NCBI GenBank assembly: GCA_034506255.1
Contig: JAPDPX010000007.1
Span: forward strand, 310,001-374,000
Direction of reading: 5' to 3'
Length of the DNA stretch: 64,000 nt
Source: a candidate division KSB1 bacterium
GTDB lineage: Bacteria > Zhuqueibacterota > Zhuqueibacteria > Zhuqueibacterales > Zhuqueibacteraceae
Notes under the pieces: model-generated
Databases searched by the model: none
Seen by the model: only the letters and a program-made list of their open reading frames with translations
What the model was told of the DNA's origin: nothing
Shown here: piece by piece, positions 54,458 to 61,985 of the stretch
Numbering within the stretch: position 1 is the first letter of the stretch
Layout of the letters: each line of letters opens with the position of its first letter
Made by a program: the position numbers and the translations under genes

Positions 54458-56146
54458 TCATCTGTACCTCGCACTTCCTTGTCCCTTCCACCCCCGGCCG
54501 CGCACCACCCGCCCCGGCCGTGCGCCGGTATGCTCGCCGTCGCGCAGAACCTGCACCCCATTGACGAAAACATGGCGCACGCCGGTGGCGTATCGCTGCG
54601 GCTCCGCATAGGTGGCATGATCCTGGATGGTCGCCGGATCGAACACCACCACATCGGCAAAGCAACCTTGTGCGAGCCTGCCCCGCCGTGACAAACCAAG
54701 ATTGTCCGCCGGCAGGGAAGTCAACCGCCGAATGGCCTCCGGCAAAGTGAGCACGCCCTCCTCCCGCACATACTTCCCCAGCAGCCGCGCGAAGTTGCCA
54801 TAGGCACGCGGATGCACACTCGACTTCAGGAAATCACCCTCGGGCGCCTGCGAGGCTGCATCCGAGCAAAAGCTCACCCACGGCTGCTGCATCTGCTTCC
54901 TGAGATTCTCCTCCGACATGAGAAAATAGACCGCCTCAACACGGCTGCCATCTTGAATGACGAGATCAATGGCGGTCTCCGCTGGCGATTTGCCGCGCCG
55001 CTGGGCCACTTGTGCCAGCGACTGTCCGGTGAGATACTTCAGCGAATCCGTCTTGAATCCCACCAGCAGAACATTGTCCGCGCCGGCATGCAGCAGGAGA
55101 TTTTCCCAGGCATCACTGGGGGTGGTCATTTCAACGAGCACGCGGCGGCGCTGCGCAGGATCGCGCAGACGCTGCGCCCATGCCTGGTAGCCGCCCTCCT
55201 GCACCCACGGCGGCATGGCGGCATCCAGGCCGGTGGCGCCGGCAGTGTAGTTGTACATGTCCGCCGTGATGCGCAAACCCCGGGCACGGGCCGCCTCGAT
55301 TTTGGCGATCACCTCATCCATCTTGTGCCAGTTGCTGCGGCCGGCGGCCTTGAGATGATAAATCTCCGCGGGCAGGCCGGCAGCGCGCGCAATGGTGATC
55401 AACTCGTCCACCGCTTCCAGCAAGCGGTTGCCCTCGCTGCGCAAATGGGAGATGTAGATGCCGCCATATTCCGCCGCCACTTTGCACAATTCAATCAACT
55501 CTTCCGTCTGCGCATAGAAGGCGGGCGCATAGATCAATGAAGAGGCCACGCCGAGTGCACCTTCTGCCATCGCCTGCCGCACCAAAGCCTTCATTCGCTC
55601 CAGTTCCTCCGGAGAAGGGGCACGGTTCTCATAGCCCAGCTCGTGGATGCGCACGGTGGTCGCGCCCACGAAAGAGGCAATGTTGGTGGACACGCCGCGG
55701 CGCTCGAGATGTTCGAGATATTCGCCCAGCGTTGTCCACTCCACTTCGTAACGGAGGTCGCCCTGCTGTTCGAGCACTTCCTGCTTCATCTTTTCATTGA
55801 GCGGCCCCTCCGACCACCCTTCGCCGAAAATCTCCAGTGTCACGCCCTGCCGGATGTCACTCTGTGAGCAGCCGTCGGCAAGCAGACTGACGGTGGCCCA
55901 GCTCAACATGTTGATGAAGCCGGGCGCCACCGCCAGGCCGCCGGCGTCGATCTCCTGGCGGGCGGCGACAGGTGCAAGCTGGCCAATGGCCGCAATGGTA
56001 TCGGCATTGATGGCCACATCACCGGCAAGGGGCGTGGCACCACTGCCGTCGTAAATCATGCCATTGCGAATGATGAGATCGTACTGCGGTTGCGGCGCAC
56101 ATGCCACAAGCATGAGCAGAAAGATGAACAGCCTCCGCAGAATCAT
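54458..56146 (-). CDS. D-aminoacylase-like amidohydrolase, lipoprotein, lacking the HxH motif
   Basis: 562 residues. The signal ends LMLVAC (Cys16), so it is probably lipid-anchored. It follows the amidohydrolase frame (DLIIRNGMIYDGSGATPLAGDVAI, SDIRQGVTLEIFGEGWSEGP, AEYGGIYISHLRSEG, SLPADNLGLSRRGRLAQGCFADVVVFDP). Where the family has a GFxDxHxH metal motif it reads GFINMLSW (76-83). Similar proteins with NMLSW exist, so this is a subfamily feature, not an error. It may have another chemistry or use a reduced metal site. GGAAGGAAAG precedes the start at 56146; an upstream in-frame extension to 56251 lacks a signal. It does not overlap the next gene; 910 bases separate them. Confidence 0.87.
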   Translation of the reverse strand: MILRRLFIFLLMLVACAPQPQYDLIIRNGMIYDGSGATPLAGDVAINADTIAAIGQLAPVAARQEIDAGGLAVAPGFINMLSWATVSLLADGCSQSDIRQGVTLEIFGEGWSEGPLNEKMKQEVLEQQGDLRYEVEWTTLGEYLEHLERRGVSTNIASFVGATTVRIHELGYENRAPSPEELERMKALVRQAMAEGALGVASSLIYAPAFYAQTEELIELCKVAAEYGGIYISHLRSEGNRLLEAVDELITIARAAGLPAEIYHLKAAGRSNWHKMDEVIAKIEAARARGLRITADMYNYTAGATGLDAAMPPWVQEGGYQAWAQRLRDPAQRRRVLVEMTTPSDAWENLLLHAGADNVLLVGFKTDSLKYLTGQSLAQVAQRRGKSPAETAIDLVIQDGSRVEAVYFLMSEENLRKQMQQPWVSFCSDAASQAPEGDFLKSSVHPRAYGNFARLLGKYVREEGVLTLPEAIRRLTSLPADNLGLSRRGRLAQGCFADVVVFDPATIQDHATYAEPQRYATGVRHVFVNGVQVLRDGEHTGARPGRVVRGRGWKGQGSARYR

Positions 56147-57056
56147 GCGCTTTCCTTCCTCCCTGGCTTCGATGACAGTTGCAAAAGAGATCGTTCTGCT
56201 TGGTTTAGCGTTGGAATTCGAGCTTCGGTGCACAAAGCTTCCGTCTGGCACGCCAACGGAATAAACAACCTCAAACAGTCATACAAACCGGGTTCACACC
56301 AAGGCAGCAAACATCCCCGACACCGCGGGTACGCGGCAAAGCGAGCGAACGCGGCCAAAGGGAATTTTTCAGACAATGCGTTTTTCGCCGGTGCGCTCAT
56401 GTTTTCCCGGGATGTCGGGTCATGGCTGGTCGGGTTTGGGGCTTGAAAAACCGGCCGCAGGAAAGGGGCAGGCAGCCGCAGCGGCAAAAGCGGGCTGATG
56501 AGAAGTTGGTTCGAAGGCTGTGGCGTGCTTCTGGAACGATGTGTTTCCGCCATGAAAAAAAATTTGGCGCTATGTTGCTTGATGTGGGTAATGCATGGCA
56601 AGACTTTGATTGCGGGGTTTTGCCCAAGAGCGTTTCCCCGGATCAGCGTTTGCCTTGTCATCGCATGCCGTAAAAATGCCGCAGTGCAAGCCGGCAGCCT
56701 GCAGGCAGACAAGAGGTCTGTGCGGCACTTTCATCCCGCTGGGTGGCCATACGGGCATGGCAAATTATCACGAAAATACTTTTGTAGCAGACCCTTGGGA
56801 GTCGGTGCCTGAAGGCACGACTACGAGAGCCCATTTTTTTGATGGGTACCGCGCGCGGTATGGCAAATTAGCCTGAAAACATCATTCTGGCCGCAGAGAT
56901 TTTGACGACGCCGCTTGGTTCTGCTTGCCACTGATAAAAATCAGCGCGACAGTGCATCGATCAACGTCCAGGGAATTGGGTGGTGGCCGCATGCCACGTT
57001 ACGATTTGCCCATACGAATCACCATGGACCCCCAAAAAACATGAGGCTTTCGGCCA
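56147..57056. other. Long intergenic region holding repeat copy B
   Basis: 910 bases between two minus-strand genes. About 56690-57030 is copy B of the dispersed repeat, with its landmark GATGGGT-ATGGCA part duplicated. The segment 56270-56640 contains no recognised gene. The stretch GCCGGCAGCCTGCAGGCAGA (56690-56709) precedes copy B. Confidence 0.5.
56690..57030 (+). repeat. Dispersed intergenic repeat, copy B with internal duplication
   Basis: Landmarks: AGACAAGAGGTCTGTGCGGCA, CTGGGTGGCCATACGGGCAT, CCTGAAAACATCAT, CCGCAGAGATTTTG, GATAAAAAT, CGATCAACGTCC and GCCACGTTACG. Between the first and third a segment of about 100 bases (roughly 56770-56870) is extra; its ends repeat TGGCAAATTA, and its interior has GATGGGTACC and TATGGCA like copy A. 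Confidence 0.7.
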
Positions 57057-57860
57057 TCAGATCAGGCTGTACCCGATCGCCGCCAGACCCAGCAGGCCGC
57101 ACAGCCACGCTGCCACTTGCGCCAGCAAGAGGCCCCGCCGGGCGCCGGCAAGCAACTCTTCTTCAGGCTTGACGCTGATCACGAAGCGGCCGCCGGCTGC
57201 CGGTTTTTGCAGGTACAATTCACCGTCGCGCCAGGCGGCCTCGGCCAGCACATACACGGACGCACCCACGGGAATGGCGTGCTCTTGAAAGCGATACTCG
57301 CGCGGCTGGCGTTCCTCCAGGCTGGTGAGCCAGGGCGCTTCCATGGAGAAGGCACCGCGCGCAATGACCGAGTCCGGCAGGCCGGCATCGGAATCGACTT
57401 CAAACACGGTTTGCCCGGCAATGATTTCCGCCCCTGCAGGATCAACCAGCACGCGGCCGGTATGATCTTCGACCCAAAAGGGGATGCGCTCCTGCTGGCG
57501 CGCCAGCACTTCAGTATCAATGCGGGTGTGGCTCACCTGCTGTCTTTGTTCGTCTGCGTAGAAAACTTCCTCGAACTCCCATTCCACCAAATGGTCATAG
57601 TAAACGCACGCGGTTTCGGAGAGCAGCGCGACCAGCGGCCGGTCGCACGCCACCGTGCCCTTGACCTCGATGAGTTTGGAACCGGACCGCCAGCCTTCGG
57701 TCTCCGCCTGAAATTTCAGGTCGGCGATGGCGGAAGTTTCGGTGAGGTGGATCAGGCCGAATTGGCGCCGCAAGCGCACCGCGCGCAGCGCGAAGAGGGC
57801 GGCCAAAGCGAGCAAAGCAATTCCCGGGATGGGCATTATGGCTTTCATTGGCGCATCCAT
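57057..57860 (-). CDS. GIDE-domain (MAPL/MUL1-like) membrane protein
   Basis: 267 residues with a hydrophobic N-terminal segment (IPGIALLALAALFAL) and a C-terminal one (LLLAQVAAWLCGLLGLAAIG). The middle matches the GIDE domain of bacterial proteins related to the eukaryotic MUL1 membrane ligase: GWRSGSKLIEVKGTVACDRPLVALLSETACVYYDHLVEWEFEE and PFWVEDHTGRVLVDPAGAEI. A RING domain is not present, so no ubiquitin-ligase activity is implied. The start at 57860 lies 17 bases past the amidohydrolase stop, so the two form an operon. Role in bacteria unknown. Confidence 0.85.
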   Translation of the reverse strand: MDAPMKAIMPIPGIALLALAALFALRAVRLRRQFGLIHLTETSAIADLKFQAETEGWRSGSKLIEVKGTVACDRPLVALLSETACVYYDHLVEWEFEEVFYADEQRQQVSHTRIDTEVLARQQERIPFWVEDHTGRVLVDPAGAEIIAGQTVFEVDSDAGLPDSVIARGAFSMEAPWLTSLEERQPREYRFQEHAIPVGASVYVLAEAAWRDGELYLQKPAAGGRFVISVKPEEELLAGARRGLLLAQVAAWLCGLLGLAAIGYSLI

Positions 57861-57877
57861 TATCGCAGCCGCGGCCT

Positions 57878-59545
57878 CTATTGCCTCACAAAACTCTCGC
57901 GGCCACCCACCACAGTGCGCAACACCAGCACTTCGGGAATGCGCACCGGATCGATCTCGAACAAATTCTCCGAGAGCACGACGAAATCGGCGAGGAAGCC
58001 GGGAGCCAGCCGGCCGCATTTTTGTTCCTGAAAACCGGCATATGCATTGGCAGAGGTGTAACAGCGCAGCGCCTCCGCCACTGTGATTTTCTCCTCCGGC
58101 ACCCAGCCGGCGGGATGCGCGTCGTCGAGCGTGCGGCGCGTCACTGCGGCGTAAATGCCCCACAACGGCGAAAGTGGCGCAACGGTCCAGTCCGATCCAA
58201 AAGTGAGTGCAGCGTTGGCAGCCAGCAGCGAGCGGAAGGCGTAGGTGGTTTTGATGCGCTGCGGGCCGATGCGCTTTTCCGCCCAGCGGCCGTCATCAAT
58301 GGCGTGATAAGGCTGCATCGACGGAATGACGCCCAGCCCGGCGAAACGGAGAATCGCGGCACGGGTCAAATGCTGCGCATGCTCGATGCGAAAGCGCCGG
58401 TCGCGGCTGCCGTTCTGCGCCACGGCCCGGGCATAGACCTGGAGCAGCCAGTCATTGGCCCGGTCGCCGATGGCATGCACTGCCACATGCAGGCCGGCGG
58501 AATCAGCCGCGAGAATCCACTGCCGCAGCGCAGTCGTGTCGGTGGTCAGCAGTCCGGAGGTGGCGGGCGCGTCGTCATAGGGTTGATAAAACCAGGCAGT
58601 GGTCGAGCCCAGCGAGCCGTCGACAAAACCCTTCAAGCCGCCCCAGCGCAGCCAGTCATCGCCGCGGCCATGAGTCTGCACGTATTCCGCCAGCCGCGCC
58701 CAGGTGGCGAGCGGCACGAAGGAGTAGATGCGCAGCGTCAATGCGCCGCTGGCATGGGCACGGCGGTAGGTTTCGAGATCCGTCCAGCCATAACTGCCCA
58801 TGTCATGCACCTGGGTGACGCCCATCGCGGCGGCATGCGCCATGGCACGCGCCAGCGCTTCATCATGTTCGGCGGGCGTGCGCGCGGGAATCACGCGATA
58901 CACCAGTGACATGGCCTCGTCTTTGAGAATACCGGTCGGCTCTCCGCTCTTTGCATCACGCACGATGGCACCGCCCGGCGGGTCGGCGGTATGACGATCG
59001 ATGCCGGCCAGCGCCAGAGCCTTCGAATTGGCGAGCGCCATGTGGCCATCGAGGCGATTGACGAACACGGGATGATCCGGGGTGAGCTGGTCGATCCAGT
59101 CGCGCCGCGGCAACTCGCCACCCCATCTTTCATGATCCCAATCACCGCCGGTGATCCAGCGGCCGGCCGGGAGCTTTTGCGCAAAGGCGGCCAGGCGCTG
59201 CGCGAATTCCTGCGGGGATTTGGCGTCGCGCAAATCCACGCTGGCGAGCTGGAAACCGCCGCTCATGAAATGGGTGTGATTGTCGATGAAGCCGGGCACG
59301 ACGAATTTGCCGGCGAGATCGACCACCCGGGTGGTCGCCGCGCGCCACGCCGCGATTTCATCCGCAGCACCCACGGCCAAAATCTTGCCGCCGGCGATTG
59401 CCAGCGCCTGTGCCTGCGGCGCTTCGGGCACACCCGTCCAAATCGTGGCGTTGGTGTAGATCACCTCGGCCTTTTCCTGCGGGGATTGACAGGCCAGCAT
59501 GCAACCACTCCAGCATACGACCAACCGGAACAAAGCTTTTTTCAT
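57878..59545 (-). CDS. YtcJ-like amidohydrolase, exported
   Basis: 555 residues. A lipoprotein-like signal (LVVCWSGCMLAC) is followed by the composite amidohydrolase domain. HxH is present in VPGFIDNHTHF, and further metal/active-site residues stand in FVDGSLGSTTAW, HAIGDRANDW, FRIEHAQHL and LTFGSDW. YtcJ-type enzymes hydrolyse amide or aminoacyl bonds; the substrate is unknown. GGAGG lies before two adjacent ATG codons; 59545 gives the better spacing. It precedes the GIDE gene by 17 bases. Confidence 0.93.
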   Translation of the reverse strand: MKKALFRLVVCWSGCMLACQSPQEKAEVIYTNATIWTGVPEAPQAQALAIAGGKILAVGAADEIAAWRAATTRVVDLAGKFVVPGFIDNHTHFMSGGFQLASVDLRDAKSPQEFAQRLAAFAQKLPAGRWITGGDWDHERWGGELPRRDWIDQLTPDHPVFVNRLDGHMALANSKALALAGIDRHTADPPGGAIVRDAKSGEPTGILKDEAMSLVYRVIPARTPAEHDEALARAMAHAAAMGVTQVHDMGSYGWTDLETYRRAHASGALTLRIYSFVPLATWARLAEYVQTHGRGDDWLRWGGLKGFVDGSLGSTTAWFYQPYDDAPATSGLLTTDTTALRQWILAADSAGLHVAVHAIGDRANDWLLQVYARAVAQNGSRDRRFRIEHAQHLTRAAILRFAGLGVIPSMQPYHAIDDGRWAEKRIGPQRIKTTYAFRSLLAANAALTFGSDWTVAPLSPLWGIYAAVTRRTLDDAHPAGWVPEEKITVAEALRCYTSANAYAGFQEQKCGRLAPGFLADFVVLSENLFEIDPVRIPEVLVLRTVVGGRESFVRQ

Positions 59546-59896
59546 CATTCCTCCACGCCTTTTGCGCACCGCCTGGCGGCGCCATTTCGAATGAGCGGCA
59601 CCGCGGCTCATACTACACCGCTGAGTTCTAAAATTCGCTCCGCAACCCAGAACTGTGAACTGTCATTCCGGAGGAATTTGCCATGTGCATTTGCATACCC
59701 ATCACAATGAAAATGCAGCAAGACCTCTTGTCCGCAGGCAGGCTGGAAGCCTGCGCTACGGCATTTTCGTGGGAATCTTCCCGAGTACCGGGATCGATGC
59801 TTATTCTGGCATTATCCCAGGCACGCAAGAAGACTCTTGCAGAATGACATTGGGGGGGGTGGAGGTGCCAACTTAACGTTGTGCTACTCATCACGC
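59546..59896. other. Intergenic region with repeat copy C
   Basis: 351 bases between the amidohydrolase start and the end of the acidic-protein gene (both minus). It contains copy C of the repeat (59678-59760), a palindrome-like GCAGGC-TGGAA-GCCTGC, and no recognised promoter. Confidence 0.45.
59678..59760 (-). repeat. Dispersed intergenic repeat, copy C (inverted, partial)
   Basis: On the minus strand it reads GGACAAGAGGTCTTGCTGCA, then TTTTCATTGTGATGGGTATG and CACATGGCAAATTCC, parallel to the first third of copies A and B. Before it stands the hairpin GCAGGCTTCCAGCCTGCC. The later landmarks are absent. Confidence 0.6.
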
Positions 59897-60523
59897 CTAT
59901 TGATCCAGGCAGTCGATCACGGTTTTCAGATAAAGCATCATCATCCCCTTCATTTCGTCACGCACGCTGCCGTCGGATTCCTCCTCGAGATCATCATCAT
60001 CATCTTCCGCTGCGTCGTCGCCGGCAAACTCATTCGCCTCATCGTCAGGCTCGTCGCCGGCGTCGTCATCATATGCGAAAGGCTCCTCCCGTTCGAGTTC
60101 GAACTCCTCGTCCAACTCCTCCTCGCCTTCCATGAGGGTCTCGATGGCATAGCGCAACACTTCGCGCTGGTTGCAGGAGTCCAGCAAGGCCTGCACCGTG
60201 TCGATGAATTCCTGCTCGGAATCCCCTGCGAGATATTCCAGCATCTTGAGATTGCGCTGGTCGGTTTCCTCCAGCAGGGTTTCGGTAACGGTGGCGGGGC
60301 GCTTGTCGCCCTGTTCCATCATCTGCCAGATGACCACGCCCATGTAGAGCAGCAATTCGCGTTCGGCATGATTGAGCAGGTCATCGCCGGCGGCCATGAG
60401 ATAGGCGAGAATGAGCGGCTGTTGCCGGCTCATTTGTTCGATCAGCTTTTGCGCCTGGCTGGGCGGAATGGTTGCCATTTTCTGCCAGGTGGCTTCGACA
60501 ATTTCCGCGGAGATGGGTAGCAT
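59897..60523 (-). CDS. Acidic protein of unknown function
   Basis: 208 residues. The first 120 are helical (MLPISAEIVEATWQKMATIPPSQAQKLIEQMSRQQPLILAYLMA, DQRNLKMLEYLAGDSEQEFIDTVQALL). An extremely acidic segment (about 133-185, EEPFAYDDDAGDEPDDEANEF and on) follows, then a short helix (MKGMMMLYLKTVIDCLDQ). No signal peptide. The acidic run could be a nucleic-acid-mimic or metal-binding tail. It is separated by 43 bases from the membrane protein gene upstream on the same strand, so the two may be co-transcribed. Family not recognised. Confidence 0.75.
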   Translation of the reverse strand: MLPISAEIVEATWQKMATIPPSQAQKLIEQMSRQQPLILAYLMAAGDDLLNHAERELLLYMGVVIWQMMEQGDKRPATVTETLLEETDQRNLKMLEYLAGDSEQEFIDTVQALLDSCNQREVLRYAIETLMEGEEELDEEFELEREEPFAYDDDAGDEPDDEANEFAGDDAAEDDDDDLEEESDGSVRDEMKGMMMLYLKTVIDCLDQ

Positions 60524-60566
60524 GGGATTTCACTTCCTCGCTTGTTTCGTTCCTGAGAACGAAGGT

Positions 60567-61154
60567 TTAAAGTTTGCAGATGAGATAACCCGCCCCCGCT
60601 CCCAGGCCGAAATACGCCACTTTTCCCAAAAAGCGCGGAAAAAATGCCGAAGGGGGCTTGGGAACTTCAACGGTTCGGCTAACCGGTGGAATAAAGACGC
60701 TCACATCTTTGAAGGCGCCCGAGGGGTGAAGCGGCCAGTCGAATTGCGCATAGCGCGCCGAGATGCGCACCTGCGAAGTATCGCCGGCCGGATAGGCGAA
60801 AGCATGCCGGAGCCGGGCGCTGAATTCCTGGCCGGGCGCCTCCGGTACGCATGAGCAATCCACCGCGACTTGCACGGTGTCAATGCGGGATTCGCCCGGC
60901 ACACGCACCGGCACGCGCACATAAACGCGATTGCCCGCCTTCAGCGAATCAATGAAGGCTTGATATTCTGCCGGGCTGGCAAAAACGCGCGTGAGACCCG
61001 CCAGCCGTGCTTCGAACTTGGCAGTGGCCAGCGAGTCGACATAGGATTCCGCCGGTGGCAGGGTGATGGTCACCTGATCGCGCGGCCACAACCAGATCGC
61101 CAGTGCGGCACCAATGAGCGCAGCGCCAAGATACGACAGTATCGTTTTCAGCAT
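60567..61154 (-). CDS. Membrane-anchored protein of unknown function
   Basis: 195 residues from the ATG at 61154, which has AAGGAG eight bases upstream; a GTG at 61163 would overlap that site. A hydrophobic N-terminus (LSYLGAALIGAALAIWLW) and a C-terminal hydrophobic end (VAYFGLGAGAGYLICKL) flank an outer part with the pattern GNRVYVRVPVRVPGESRIDTVQVAVDCSC and PLHPSGAFKDVSVFIPPVSRTVEVP. It could be an envelope or Rz-like spanning protein, which is only a resemblance. No relatives recognised. Confidence 0.65.
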   Translation of the reverse strand: MLKTILSYLGAALIGAALAIWLWPRDQVTITLPPAESYVDSLATAKFEARLAGLTRVFASPAEYQAFIDSLKAGNRVYVRVPVRVPGESRIDTVQVAVDCSCVPEAPGQEFSARLRHAFAYPAGDTSQVRISARYAQFDWPLHPSGAFKDVSVFIPPVSRTVEVPKPPSAFFPRFLGKVAYFGLGAGAGYLICKL

Positions 61155-61985
61155 GGCGGACACTCCTTCGCGTGGTTCTCATGACATTTTGTGATTTCCA
61201 TGGCGCCCCTCTCCGGAAGACCGGGGAGATCCTTCACGGCTTTGCCATTTTGCAAAAATTTGCCGGCAGGGCTTCTCCTCTGCCCGTGTCGCATGCTGCC
61301 GGCGACAGGCAAGCGCCGGCGGCATGAATCGGGCGATGACTTTTCATGAAAATTTTGGCCGCGCCGGGAACGCAGAGCTCTCCGTTCCCGCGCGGTCCCG
61401 GCGCGCAGTTTTCCCGCACCGGGCGCTTCAGGGATACCCGCCTCTGCCAGCGCTCGAGGTTTGTGCCCGACCTCGCTGTCACCCGCAGAGGGTTCGCTTG
61501 TATTCGTCGGAGCGGCATGTTCGCAGGCATGTTTCCATTGCTCGCTGAACATCAACCATCAGTCATTACCCCGGGTGTTCGTTCCTGAGCGCGTGTATCC
61601 CGTCTTTTTCCGGGTTCAGCATATGGCGAAACGGATCCGACGCCTCATGAAGGATCGACCCGCCTCAACCTTCTGTGGGATCCGCCCGCTCTCTGTCTGA
61701 AAATGTTCCAAACTTGACTGCGCTTCAAAGAGAAGCCCGGCAGTTCTCCACGGCCTCGCCGTGATGAACACTCGTGCCGGCTTCAGGCATGCTAAAACCC
61801 CGGCCGGCTGCTTCTGCAAGCTCGCGCAGGGCCATTCGAGCCGTGTCCTGGACGGGTCATCAAAAGTGCGGGCGTGCCTGCGGCTCGTGGGTTGCCCGCT
61901 GCACACCTCGCATGCATGCGTTGTTCTGCAGAGGCTTTTACTTTGTTGCCTGGCGGTCCGTGCCGGGCATGCTGAAAAAAGTGGC
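61155..61985. other. Long non-coding region before the edge gene
   Basis: 831 bases, mostly mid-GC, with open frames too short or unlike genes. A promoter for the minus-strand gene at 60567 must lie at its left end but was not identified. No recognisable repeat copy is present. Confidence 0.45.
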
